A DNA stretch of 64,000 nt from Chryseobacterium lathyri. Its GTDB lineage: Bacteria; Bacteroidota; Bacteroidia; Flavobacteriales; Weeksellaceae. Location of the stretch: the NCBI RefSeq assembly GCF_003290185.1, contig NZ_QNFY01000014.1, positions 1-64,000 of the forward strand, written 5' to 3'. The notes under the pieces are model-generated. The model was not told where the DNA came from. It was given only the letters and a program-made list of their open reading frames with translations, and made no database searches. Within the stretch, counting starts at the first letter, position 1. Each line of letters starts with the position of its first letter. Of this stretch, positions 32,444 through 41,122 are shown one piece after another. Both the position numbers and the translations under genes were made by a program.

Positions 32444-33466
32444 TCATTTGCCGGCTGCCGTAATTTTTTCTTCAATCGCCCTCCAGTCGTAAAAGTGAAA
32501 AACCCGGCCATTGCTCATGGCGACAAAGACTCCCTTTGGGAAATTGTGTCCAAGATTAACATTCGTTACCTCTGAACCGTCACTTTCACTGGTGGAAACA
32601 GGAATTTCAGCAATTCTTCCCTTGGCGGGATCTTCTCTCAGATACACGTTAAAAGTATCTTTCTGCTGGTTGGAAACCAGAATATATCCTGTTTTTTCTG
32701 AAGTAGGATAGATGGAAATTCCTTCCACATCAGATGCAAAATCACCTTTTCCGAAAACAAGAAGCTCCTCATTTCCTTTGGCCGGATCTGCATAATACTG
32801 ATGCACCCCGAACTGCTCGTCAGAATAATAAATATAGCCCATTTCATCATCTACGGCGATACTTTCAATCTCCTTCAGACCACTATATTTTCCAAACTTG
32901 CGGATAACTTCACCCGTTATTTTTCCCTCTTTTTCAGAAAGCTTATACTGCCAAAGATAACCGTCAGCCGGGCCGGATTTTCTTCCCACAACAGCATGTA
33001 TTTCTCCTGATACAGGGTTCCGGTACATAGAAATTCCCATCGGATCGCGTTCCGTTTCACCATCAAATACTGTAAATTCACCCACTGCCTTCAGGTCAGG
33101 AAGACTGTAAAGCCTTACCGTATTGGTTTCCCTTTCTGTAACAGCGGCAATATCGGTTTTCTTTCCGTTCAGCATAAAGCCGTATTCAATATCTACATTG
33201 TTCGGGCGTTTCAATCCTGAAACTTTATTGATGATTTTTCCATTCAGGTCAAAGGCATACAGTCCGCCATCAGTGTCCTTATCTGTTCCGATAATAATGC
33301 TTTTTGAAGAATCCGCAGGATTGATCCAGATGGCAGGATCGTCGGTATCATGAACTACCGTTTCTGTAATAACAGAAGGTTTTATATTTTTTCCTAAATT
33401 TTGCGTGCTGCAGCTCACCACAAAAGGTAAAACTGATATCGCTATACTAAATGGTAACTTTTTCAT
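32444..33466 (-). CDS. Beta-propeller phytase lipoprotein
   Basis: 340 residues from the ATG at 33466 (an in-frame TTG at 33481 overlaps the upstream stop region and is rejected). Lipobox at about residues 16-19 (FVVSC). The start of the mature part, VHDTDDPAIWINPADSSKSIIIGTDKDTDGG, is the classic Ca2+-binding opening of beta-propeller phytases, with more blades through DVEGISIY and SDGSEVTNVNLG. These enzymes release phosphate from phytate (inositol hexakisphosphate) in a Ca2+-dependent way. The gene starts 4 bases after the stop of the TonB receptor upstream, so they form one operon for inositol-phosphate use. Confidence 0.9.
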   Translation of the reverse strand: MKKLPFSIAISVLPFVVSCSTQNLGKNIKPSVITETVVHDTDDPAIWINPADSSKSIIIGTDKDTDGGLYAFDLNGKIINKVSGLKRPNNVDIEYGFMLNGKKTDIAAVTERETNTVRLYSLPDLKAVGEFTVFDGETERDPMGISMYRNPVSGEIHAVVGRKSGPADGYLWQYKLSEKEGKITGEVIRKFGKYSGLKEIESIAVDDEMGYIYYSDEQFGVHQYYADPAKGNEELLVFGKGDFASDVEGISIYPTSEKTGYILVSNQQKDTFNVYLREDPAKGRIAEIPVSTSESDGSEVTNVNLGHNFPKGVFVAMSNGRVFHFYDWRAIEEKITAAGK

Positions 33467-33470
33467 ACGT

Positions 33471-36281
33471 TTAAAAATCAAATTTCAATCCTAAAGTAAA
33501 TCTCGGTTTGTAATATTCCACCTGTGCAGTTCTGCTCTGGATTCCCTGATAATACCGTAACGGCTGGTTCGTCAGATTATTGGCTTCGGCAAAAACTCTG
33601 AGCTGGCTTGTAATTTTATAAGATGCATTGGCATCAAGGAAAATCTGCCTGTCATAATAACGGTCTTCAAATGATTTTCCACCCAGTTCATCAATATAAT
33701 CAGATGCGTAATTCATAGAAACCCTTGCTGAGAAACGTTTATTTTCCCACGAAAGAGATCCGTTGAACATATGCGGGGCAGCTCCCGGAAGTCCTACATC
33801 TGTTCTTTCCACACCATCTTCATTTGTGATTCCTTTCGCTTTTGATTTGGTATACGTATAATTAACATACACTCCCAGACCTTTCCAGAATGCTCCCGGA
33901 ATAAAGTCAAGCTGACGTTGAAGGGCCACTTCAAAACCATAAATGTCTACATTGTCACCATTACGCTGCTGTGTAAAGCTCCAGTTATTTTCTCCGGCAG
34001 GAATAGGATTGGATTGTCCTGCAAAATCATTCGAAAAATCACCAGATGTATAGTTTCTTCTCGAATAAGTATAAATAAAATCCTTAAGGTTCTTATAAAA
34101 AACACCTCCCGAAAGTATTCCGACCGATTTAAAGTATTTCTCTGCCATAAAATCGAAATTATAAGCATACGTTGCCTTCAAATCCGGATTTCCTGCCGAA
34201 ATGGTTTCATCCCCGGAAATAACGTTAAGGTAAGGAACCAGTGAATAATAATTCGGACGGGCCAAGGCTGTTGTAAATGCCGCACGCAATATAAGATCCT
34301 GAACAGGAACATATTTGAAAGACAAATTGGGAAGCAGATTGGTATAAGTGTTCGTACGGTTGATCTTTCCTGCCAGACTTTCCTCATCCAGCACATAATT
34401 TCCGGTATAGTCAATTTTTGTAGTTTCAATACGGGCTCCTGCGATCATTGAAAATGTATCACTGAAATCCTGGTCCCATCTGATGTATCCGGCATAGATA
34501 TTTTCTTTGGCCGTATAATTACTTGAAAGAAATTCTTCAGGCTTCAGCTCACCTTTAAATAAATTGGGATTGAACAGATCCAGATTACCCATGTATGACG
34601 GATCCACGAAAGTTCCTGGGACATAATTTCCCGGCTGAAAGTTTTGACCGTCAAAATGAACAGTAGGAACAGATAACAGGCTTCCCATATCATTCAAAGG
34701 TTCAAAAGCATAATAGTCATTATTCCGTTCCTTTTCCTTTAAACGGAGACGTAAACCTGCACGAAGTCTGCCTTTCTGGTTTTCCATCACAGAAAACGGA
34801 AAACGGACATTGACCTTTGCCCCAAATTCCTTTTCCTGTGTAAAACTGTTGGAATCTGAAAGATCACTTAACTTATAAACACCTAAATTGTCGGCAGAAA
34901 GGGGAGTAATTATCGGCCTTTCAGGATCGCTGAGATCTGAAGAGAAATTCATTTTTCCATTTTCAAACTCTATATGGCGCTCATGAGGTTTCTTTTCACT
35001 TGCTGTTGCATAGTTCATGGACCAGTCAAGATCGATTTTTGAACCCAGAAGATGTTCCCCTCTTAAAGCATAGTTCTGCACTTTCTGTCTTTCCAGACGC
35101 GTATTGTCATTATCCGCATCTCCACCTTTATTCTGCCTTGTGATGCTGCCTTTCCAGCCTGTAATTTCGGTTTCATCATCACTATAGACCGGTTTTACTT
35201 TATAGCCTAAAGCAAATCTGTTCTCTTTGTCCGTTCTGAAATTATACATAGCAGAAGCATAGATCTTGTTTTTGGAATTGAATTCATAATCCATATTCAG
35301 ATCAAAACTATGTCTTATACGGTGCTCATTATAATAACGGACCCCCATTTTGCTGATATAGGCAGTTTGTGCGGCATCATCTGCCAGGCTCCATGTCGGT
35401 TCGATATTATCTGAGCCAAAATTATTATTGTTATAGGAAAAGCTGAAAACGGCACCCAGCTTTTTATTTATAAAACGGTTTCCGTATACAAATCCGGCTG
35501 TATAATTGCCTTTTTCACGAATAGGATTGTAACCTCCGGCCAGCGTTGCAGTAATTCTCTGTCCATTAGGTGAAGCCCTTGTGATAAGGTTGACCGAACC
35601 ACCGATAGCATCAGCATCCATATCGGGAGTAAGGGTTTTATTAACTTCGATAGTAGAGATCATATCCGAAGGAATCAGGTCCATCTGAACATTTCTGTTG
35701 TCACCCTCGGCAGACGGAATTCTGTCACCGTTTAAGGTAACGGAATTAAGGTTAGGTGCCAGACCTCTGATGATAAGGTTTCGGGCTTCTCCCTGATCGT
35801 TCTGTATTGTGATTCCGGGAACACGTTTCAAAGCATCACCAATATTGGCATCAGGAAAACGTCCGATCTGGTCGGATGAGATCACATTGGTGATATTGGC
35901 ATTGTTTTTCTGCTTATTTAATGCTCTCGCCTGGTTTTTCAGGGTGGATCCGCTCACGACTACTTCTGCAATCGCTGTTTCTTTTCTTGCAAAAATAATA
36001 TTCTGCTTTGTATTTTTGTCAGACTCAACTGTTACATTATATTCGCTGGTTCCATAGCCCAGATAATCTACTGTCATGGTATAGTTTCCTGCAGGGACAT
36101 TCAGGAAAACAAAGTTACCATGATCGTCCGAAGTTGTATAGATATTTCCCGGAGCCAGGGAGATTTTGGCACCCGGCAGAGATAATTTGGAATCATCATT
36201 GATATTTCCGGAAACAGTACCGGTTTGTGCATAGAAAAAAATGGATGCACAAAATAAAACGGAGGTAAAAATTTTCTTCAC
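33471..36281 (-). CDS. TonB-dependent outer-membrane receptor (phytase operon)
   Basis: 936 residues from a GTG at 36281, giving signal peptide MKKIFTSVLFCASIFFYAQ. The frame extends to a TTG at 36308, but that codon is part of the -7 element TAATTTTG, so the GTG is preferred. CarboxypepD_reg-like domain at about 22-100; plug with ISSDQIGRFPDANIGDALKR and MDADAIGGSVNLITR; barrel ending TLGLKFDF. It imports a ligand, plausibly an inositol phosphate, since the lipoprotein phytase follows 4 bases after its stop. Close relative of the receptor at 6876-9728. Confidence 0.9.
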   Translation of the reverse strand: MKKIFTSVLFCASIFFYAQTGTVSGNINDDSKLSLPGAKISLAPGNIYTTSDDHGNFVFLNVPAGNYTMTVDYLGYGTSEYNVTVESDKNTKQNIIFARKETAIAEVVVSGSTLKNQARALNKQKNNANITNVISSDQIGRFPDANIGDALKRVPGITIQNDQGEARNLIIRGLAPNLNSVTLNGDRIPSAEGDNRNVQMDLIPSDMISTIEVNKTLTPDMDADAIGGSVNLITRASPNGQRITATLAGGYNPIREKGNYTAGFVYGNRFINKKLGAVFSFSYNNNNFGSDNIEPTWSLADDAAQTAYISKMGVRYYNEHRIRHSFDLNMDYEFNSKNKIYASAMYNFRTDKENRFALGYKVKPVYSDDETEITGWKGSITRQNKGGDADNDNTRLERQKVQNYALRGEHLLGSKIDLDWSMNYATASEKKPHERHIEFENGKMNFSSDLSDPERPIITPLSADNLGVYKLSDLSDSNSFTQEKEFGAKVNVRFPFSVMENQKGRLRAGLRLRLKEKERNNDYYAFEPLNDMGSLLSVPTVHFDGQNFQPGNYVPGTFVDPSYMGNLDLFNPNLFKGELKPEEFLSSNYTAKENIYAGYIRWDQDFSDTFSMIAGARIETTKIDYTGNYVLDEESLAGKINRTNTYTNLLPNLSFKYVPVQDLILRAAFTTALARPNYYSLVPYLNVISGDETISAGNPDLKATYAYNFDFMAEKYFKSVGILSGGVFYKNLKDFIYTYSRRNYTSGDFSNDFAGQSNPIPAGENNWSFTQQRNGDNVDIYGFEVALQRQLDFIPGAFWKGLGVYVNYTYTKSKAKGITNEDGVERTDVGLPGAAPHMFNGSLSWENKRFSARVSMNYASDYIDELGGKSFEDRYYDRQIFLDANASYKITSQLRVFAEANNLTNQPLRYYQGIQSRTAQVEYYKPRFTLGLKFDF

Positions 36282-36305
36282 TTTTAACTGTATATTAGGT
36301 CTGAA

Positions 36306-36313
36306 CAAAATTA
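36306..36313 (-). promoter_or_regulatory. -7 element of the TonB receptor/phytase operon
   Basis: Minus-strand TAATTTTG, exact TAnnTTTG, 24 bases upstream of the GTG start at 36281; decides that start over the TTG inside it. Confidence 0.55.
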
Positions 36314-36450
36314 AACGTCTGTTTGGGAAATACCCTGAACTATAGATTACGATTGTTTTAAGGATTTATGAACAGTTGATGCATAAGGTTGGAAATGTTT
36401 TACGGTGAAACGATAAAACAAATACTATTAATTTTTTTTAATCAAAAAAC

Positions 36451-36487
36451 TGCATCAAAAACATTGTGATGAGCTTTTTGATACAGC
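36451..36487. terminator. Hairpin terminator
   Basis: CTGCATCAAAAA / TTTTTGATACAG pair with one C/A mismatch across a 13-base loop, directly downstream of the minus-strand gene ending at 36495; A-rich on one side and CTTTTTATTT on the other. Confidence 0.6.
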
Positions 36488-36494
36488 TTTTTAT

Positions 36495-36851
36495 TTATTT
36501 CTGCTCTATTGTTGGAATGTTGCCTATTACCTGCCATTTTTTCTGCTCAAGAACGCACGTAATAAGTGAGGAAAACCGGAGAATTGGACTTTCCAGGGAA
36601 ACCTGGGCGTATGCAATATTGTTTTTCTGTTCCAGGGAACGGTAAATAACCGTTCTGGGCTTTCCTCCAAAAACCTTATCACGGACCAGCTGGATATATT
36701 CTTCTTTAGAAAAGACGAAAATTCCAGGTTGGTCAAAAAATCCATCCTGTATGTTTTGGTAGTTTTGATGAAGAACCTGTTCTAAAAGGTCAGCATCATA
36801 AGTATCACCACCTTTGATAAACTTTTCTATAGCTTGTCTGATCTCTTCCAT
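36495..36851 (-). CDS. NTF2-like (lumazine-binding-type) protein
   Basis: 118 residues: N-terminal helix EEIRQAIEKFIKGGDTYDADLLEQVL, then the beta sheet with YAQVSLESPILRFSSLITCVLEQKKWQVIGNI, typical of small NTF2-fold proteins of the lumazine-binding group. Translation begins 2 bases after the azoreductase stop, so it is probably in the azoreductase operon. No catalytic residues recognised. Confidence 0.7.
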   Translation of the reverse strand: MEEIRQAIEKFIKGGDTYDADLLEQVLHQNYQNIQDGFFDQPGIFVFSKEEYIQLVRDKVFGGKPRTVIYRSLEQKNNIAYAQVSLESPILRFSSLITCVLEQKKWQVIGNIPTIEQK

Positions 36852-36853
36852 AA

Positions 36854-37438
36854 TTAATTTAAATAATTAAAAATTGCGGTTTCCAATAATTCTGCCTTCT
36901 CTGAAATCCGATCCGGAACCGCTGTGCTTTCCAAAGGAAAATAACTGATATCAGTAATGCCAAGATGATTTAAGATGCTGGTTAAATGAGTCTCAAGAGG
37001 ATTCATACCTCCGGGTAATGAGTGAATGCCACCCATGACCGAAATGAGATGTGCTTTTTTACCTGAAAGCAGTCCTTTGATACCATTGTCATAGGTAAAC
37101 GTTTTCTTAGTCCTGATTACAAGGTCAAAATAAGCTTTCAAAGAAGAAGGAATCCCGTAATTATACATAGGACAGGTGATCAGGATCTCACTGCTTTTGT
37201 AAAGTTCATCAATCAATCTGTCGGATAGAAGAAGATCTTCGGTGTAAAGATTTTCATTCAGAAATGCATCAAAAGTCTGTTGGGTGAGGTGAGGTGTCAT
37301 TTTTTTTGCCGTATCTCTTTCGATAACCAATCCATCCGGATGTTTCAGGATCCACTGTTTTACAAAATAATCACCCATACGGCGTGAATAGGAATCTTTA
37401 AGCCGAAGGCTGCTGTCGATTCGGAGAAGTGTGTTCAT
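36854..37438 (-). CDS. azoR: FMN-dependent NADH:quinone/azo reductase (AzoR-type)
   Basis: 194 residues from the ATG at 37438 (an upstream TTG extension is rejected). Flavodoxin-like fold with the phosphate-binding start LLRIDSSLRLKDSYSRRM and the FMN-binding segment LITCPMYNYGIPSSLKAYFDLVIR; C-terminal GGMNPLETHLTSILNHLGI matches AzoR. It uses two-electron reduction of quinones and azo compounds by NADH. The gene lies between an ECF sigma factor (78 bases upstream) and an NTF2-like gene (2 bases downstream). Confidence 0.85.
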   Translation of the reverse strand: MNTLLRIDSSLRLKDSYSRRMGDYFVKQWILKHPDGLVIERDTAKKMTPHLTQQTFDAFLNENLYTEDLLLSDRLIDELYKSSEILITCPMYNYGIPSSLKAYFDLVIRTKKTFTYDNGIKGLLSGKKAHLISVMGGIHSLPGGMNPLETHLTSILNHLGITDISYFPLESTAVPDRISEKAELLETAIFNYLN

Positions 37439-37515
37439 ACTTTTTTCTTTAAAGACACACCTGATTTTCAAAACGTGACAAAGATGGTTAGAAAGCTGAA
37501 AAATTTAACCTTAAA

Positions 37516-38346
37516 CTAATTAATTTTTTTCAATTTTTCAGGATCTACAATAGAATAGATTTCCCTGATCAGCCCATGTTCATCGATATCCAGAATATGG
37601 CAGTTATACATACGTTCTCCCTGCCAGAAGCACAAAGCGGGCTGATGATTGAAAACATTAAAAGTGAAAGATTTCCCTGAAAGAAACTGCTGTTGTACAT
37701 AAGCAAGAAGAGATGCTGTTGCCGGTTTGCCGGTTTCCACAGCTTTGATGACGCGGATACGTTTTCCGCCGTCTGCAGAAAGCCTGATGTCATCTCTCAG
37801 AAGTTCTTCGATCATGGGAATATTTCCTTCGCTCAGTGCCTTCTGATATCTGTGGAGTATATCGGGAGCATTGGAATCTGCAGTATCGGGAGCATATTTT
37901 ATGTTCTGCAGCTGTTTTCCTGCACGGCTCAGCAGCTGGCGTGAATTATCAATGGAAATATCCAGAGTTTCAGCAATTTCCTGGTGAGAATAATCGAAAG
38001 CTTCTTTTAAAATATATACAGCTCTTTCCTTGGGATTGAGCTTTTCTAGAAGGACAAGGAGTGTGTAACGTGCCGTTTGCTCCTTGATCAGTTTATTCTC
38101 TGCATTGTCAAACGACAGTGGTTCCGGAAGCCATTCACCGTAAATCATTTTTTTACTGTGCCTGTTTTTAAAATTGATGGCGTGGTTAACTGTACTTTTA
38201 ATCAGGTAGTTAACCTCATTTCTTACCCCGGATTTATCTAAAGAAATATATTTTTCTATCACATCCTGTACAAGATCCTGCGAATCTTCATAAGAACCTG
38301 TGATGTTGTAAGCATAGGTAAGCAGTTTGCTGTAATTTTCCTGCAT
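37516..38346 (-). CDS. ECF sigma factor with C-terminal SnoaL-like domain (SigJ-type)
   Basis: 276 residues from the ATG at 38346; a longer frame adds 52 low-quality residues and is rejected. Region 2 (ENYSKLLTYAYNITGSYEDSQDLVQDVIEKY), region 4 (LNPKERAVYILKEAFDYSHQEIAETLDISIDNSRQLLSR) and a C-terminal NTF2/SnoaL-like domain from about residue 165 (LHRYQKALSEGNIPMIEELLRDD). This SigJ-like layout lacks a separate anti-sigma; the extra domain probably gates activity. The azoreductase gene follows 77 bases downstream on the same strand and is a likely target. Confidence 0.85.
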   Translation of the reverse strand: MQENYSKLLTYAYNITGSYEDSQDLVQDVIEKYISLDKSGVRNEVNYLIKSTVNHAINFKNRHSKKMIYGEWLPEPLSFDNAENKLIKEQTARYTLLVLLEKLNPKERAVYILKEAFDYSHQEIAETLDISIDNSRQLLSRAGKQLQNIKYAPDTADSNAPDILHRYQKALSEGNIPMIEELLRDDIRLSADGGKRIRVIKAVETGKPATASLLAYVQQQFLSGKSFTFNVFNHQPALCFWQGERMYNCHILDIDEHGLIREIYSIVDPEKLKKIN

Positions 38347-38515
38347 GATATTTCTTTTGAAGACAAACTTAATGAATAAAACGTGACAGTTCTTTTCAGA
38401 AATGTTAGATTTTTTAATGAAATGAACTCTTACAGTTAACATATTTGGAATTTTTTCGGCAATTTGCAATCCTGAATGAAAACAGACCTGAAATAGATTC
38501 ATTAAAATTAAAGAT

Positions 38516-39085
38516 ATGAATGAAGTATGTTCTAAAGAATTAATAGAGCTGGCTGAAAAAGATCTGTCGGTTAGGGAGAAACTGGCTTCTGAGGGAAAGC
38601 TTTCCGGCGGCTATCATCCTGAAATGGAACAGATTCACAGGCAAAATGCGGAAAAGCTTCGGGAAATCATTAGGAAGATAGGCTTTCCTACGATCTCAAA
38701 AGTGGGGGATAAGGCCAGTGAGGCTGCATGGCTTATTATTCAGCATTCTATTAGTGAGCCTGCATTTATGAAAGAATGTTATAAAATGATGATTGAAAAC
38801 AAAAGTGGTGTGAATCCTTTAAACATTGCTTATCTGCATGACAGAATTCAGGTTTTTCAAAGCAAGCCTCAAAAATACGGGACACAGCTTACCGAAGAAA
38901 GACTACCATATCCGGTAGAAAATAAAAATAAACTGAATGAAGAACGCCTGAAAGTCAATTTGAAACCTTTTTCCCAGGAAGAAATCAATAGGATTCCGGG
39001 TATAGAAAAGATTGCTGAGATAGATGCAAAACAAGTTGGTTATACGGAATGGAGAATAAAAATGGGATGGATATTAGCACCTTAA
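38516..39085 (+). CDS. DUF6624 family protein
   Basis: 189 residues, hydrophilic, no signal peptide. The pattern YHPEMEQIHRQNAEKLREIIRKIGFP, SEAAWLIIQHSISEPAFMKECYKMM and NIAYLHDRIQVFQSKPQKYGTQ is the conserved block of DUF6624. Function unknown. It is divergent from the SigJ-type sigma gene (170 bases apart). It is followed by tRNA-Ser and the integration site, and so lies at the left border of the mobile region. Confidence 0.75.
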   Translation: MNEVCSKELIELAEKDLSVREKLASEGKLSGGYHPEMEQIHRQNAEKLREIIRKIGFPTISKVGDKASEAAWLIIQHSISEPAFMKECYKMMIENKSGVNPLNIAYLHDRIQVFQSKPQKYGTQLTEERLPYPVENKNKLNEERLKVNLKPFSQEEINRIPGIEKIAEIDAKQVGYTEWRIKMGWILAP

Positions 39086-39140
39086 TGATTAAAAAATTGC
39101 TTCATAGAGTGCAATATTTTATTAAGAGCCAAAAAATATT

Positions 39141-39170
39141 TTGTCAGTTTCAAAAAACTTTATATATTTG
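39141..39170 (+). promoter_or_regulatory. tRNA-Ser promoter (textbook Bacteroidota consensus)
   Basis: TTG at 39141-39143, exactly 19 bases, TATATTTG at 39163-39170 (TAnnTTTG). It lies 32 bases upstream of the tRNA, and is a reference example for the other promoters called in this window. Confidence 0.85.
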
Positions 39171-39202
39171 CACCACTGAAAACGGTAGTACTACTGTTAT
39201 TA

Positions 39203-39287
39203 GGAGAGATGGCAGAGTGGTCGATTGCGATAGTCTTGAAAACTATTGACTGTAACAGGTCCGGGGGTTCGAATCCCTCTCTCTCCG
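39203..39287 (+). tRNA. tRNA-Ser (UGA)
   Basis: 85 bases with acceptor stem GGAGAGA / TCTCTCC, anticodon stem ATAGT / ACTAT around the loop CTTGAAA (anticodon TGA at 39237-39239), a class II variable arm and the T arm GGGGG-TTCGAAT-CCCTC. No 3' CCA is encoded. A tyrosine recombinase gene starts 249 bases downstream, so the 3' end is the probable attachment site of the island to the right. Confidence 0.95.
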
Positions 39288-39390
39288 CAACTATTCAAAC
39301 AAAATAGTACAAAATGCTGTAAAATAGATGTTTTACAGCATTTTTTGTTTTATGTCGGTTCCAAAAAGAGCTAAATAATCACAATCTGAA

Positions 39391-39437
39391 AGTGACCTAT
39401 TCAGTGACCTAATAAAAAGGTAAACAACAGGTCACTG
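39391..39437. repeat. Direct and inverted AGTGACCT repeats (possible integrase arm sites)
   Basis: AGTGACCT occurs at 39391-39398 and 39403-39410, and its reverse complement AGGTCACT at 39429-39436 (extended: CAGTGACCT at 39402-39410 versus AGGTCACTG at 39429-39437). They lie between tRNA-Ser and the recombinase gene, where arm-type binding sites are found in many integrative elements. Confidence 0.5.
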
Positions 39438-39536
39438 AAAAGTTGGGAAATAGCCTGTTCATCGGCCTGTTCAGAAATTGAACATCTTGTGACAGGTTTA
39501 TGATCAGATTAATTTGGAATTATTAAAACCGATATT

Positions 39537-40760
39537 ATGAACAAGACATTCAATTTGCTTTTTTATATCAAAAAAGCTAAAATGAACGCTCAGGGAGAAG
39601 CACCTATCTACATGAGAATTACTATTGACGGTAAAATTTCGGAGATCAGTACAAAGCGTACCGTGCAGCCTTCGAAATGGAATTCCCAGGCTCAAAGTGT
39701 AAAGGGATCTTCAGAAGAATCCAAATCCCTCAACTTTTACCTTAAAACATTTGAGCAGAAAGTTTATGATACGTATTACGAATTGATACGGGAAAAAGAG
39801 ATAATTAGCTGTGACGTTCTTAAAAACAAGCTCTTGGGAAGAGATCAGAAGAATCGAATGTTGATTCCTATTTTTCAGGATCATAATGACAGGATAGAAA
39901 AGCTAGTTGGAAAAGAGTTTGCAAAAGGAACTTTAACCCGTTATAAAACCTGCCTGAGCCATACTAAGGAGTTTATACGTTGGAAATATAAAATTTCGGA
40001 TATTGATATTCAAAAAATTGATTATGCTTTTCTTAATGATTTTGAACTGTTCCTGCGAACAGAAAGACTATGCAATAACAATTCAGCAGTAAAATATATC
40101 AGGAATTTCGGAAAGGTTATCAGGATTTGTATTGCTAATGGATGGATTCAGAAAGATCCGTTTGTAAACTATCATTCTAAAATTAAGGAAGTAACAAGAG
40201 TCTTTCTTAATGAATCTGAGATGTCAGCTATTTCTTCTAAAAATTTCAATAATGAGAGGTTATCAGTGGTAAGGGATATTTTTTTGTTTAGCTGTTTTAC
40301 TGGGTTAGCTTATATTGACACCAAAAAATTAACTGCTCAAAATATTGGTATAGGACTTGACGGAAGTAAATGGATCTATACGAATCGCGAAAAAACGAAA
40401 ACGACTTCTAATATACCGCTGCTTGCCCAAGCCGAAAAGATTATTGAAAATTATAAAAATCATCCGGCTTGTATAAATAGTGGTAGGTTGCTTCCTGTTC
40501 TTAGCAACCAAAAAATGAATGCTTACTTGAAAGAAATTGCTGATTTATGTGGTATTAATAAAGAATTGACCTATCATATAGCACGTCACACCTTTGCGAC
40601 CACAGTTACCCTATCAAATGGAGTTTCCATCGAAAGTGTGAGTAAAATGCTTGGTCACAAAAATATGAGAACAACTCAGCATTATGCCAAGATTCTGGAT
40701 AGTAAGGTGAGTGAAGATATGATTTCTTTAAAACAAAAACTCCTTGATAAGATTCTTTAA
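39537..40760 (+). CDS. Tyrosine recombinase (site-specific integrase)
   Basis: 407 residues. N-terminal arm-DNA-binding domain (LLFYIKKAKMNAQGEAPIYMRITIDGK), SAM-like core-binding domain at about 100-215, and catalytic domain with Arg in FLFSCFTGLAYIDTKKLT (first conserved box), HIARHTFATTVTLSNGVSIE and the Tyr nucleophile in MRTTQHYAKI. This Bacteroidota type is typical of integrative/conjugative and smaller mobile islands. It lies next to tRNA-Ser in the same orientation. It is complete, so the element could still be mobile if an intact right end exists beyond the window. Confidence 0.92.
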   Translation: MNKTFNLLFYIKKAKMNAQGEAPIYMRITIDGKISEISTKRTVQPSKWNSQAQSVKGSSEESKSLNFYLKTFEQKVYDTYYELIREKEIISCDVLKNKLLGRDQKNRMLIPIFQDHNDRIEKLVGKEFAKGTLTRYKTCLSHTKEFIRWKYKISDIDIQKIDYAFLNDFELFLRTERLCNNNSAVKYIRNFGKVIRICIANGWIQKDPFVNYHSKIKEVTRVFLNESEMSAISSKNFNNERLSVVRDIFLFSCFTGLAYIDTKKLTAQNIGIGLDGSKWIYTNREKTKTTSNIPLLAQAEKIIENYKNHPACINSGRLLPVLSNQKMNAYLKEIADLCGINKELTYHIARHTFATTVTLSNGVSIESVSKMLGHKNMRTTQHYAKILDSKVSEDMISLKQKLLDKIL

Positions 40761-41122
40761 CAAAACTACAATATTATAATCACTTAAATGGTCACACTTA
40801 TGTAAGAGAAAATGCATCAATTTGACAAATGATAAATCAAAAATATATTGACCGAATATAATTTATTATTGCTTGATAAGGATTTTTGGGCTCTTCTTGG
40901 AGGGATTCGAACCGTCTCTTTAAACCTCTTTATTTATCAACATTTTTTAAAGCTGAGTCCCTAGCTACTCACCGAATTACTCACTTTGAAAATGTAGGTT
41001 TTTGATTCATTTTACAAATCAAAGATAATAACTTATTTTGTATTTTAATGAATATATATCAAAGTTTTATGCAAGATTAGAAATGGGTGGTATTTAAAAT
41101 TGTGTGACTTCTGCTCGATGTT
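40761..41122. other. Intergenic region with inverted tRNA T-arm remnant
   Basis: About 360 AT-rich bases without a credible gene. At 40900-40913 is GAGGGATTCGAACC, the exact reverse complement of 14 bases of the T arm of tRNA-Ser (39266-39279); flanking bases do not continue the tRNA. The T stem would keep 4 of 5 pairs (C/C mismatch), and no acceptor or anticodon arm is found, so it is a decayed or captured fragment rather than a gene. Confidence 0.6.

Noticed and set aside
39049..39249. 66-residue frame across the tRNA-Ser gene
   Set aside because: Overlaps the end of DUF6624 and the tRNA; no independent evidence.
40890..40920. A second tRNA gene on the minus strand
   Set aside because: Only the T-arm part is recognisable; no anticodon or acceptor stem can be folded.
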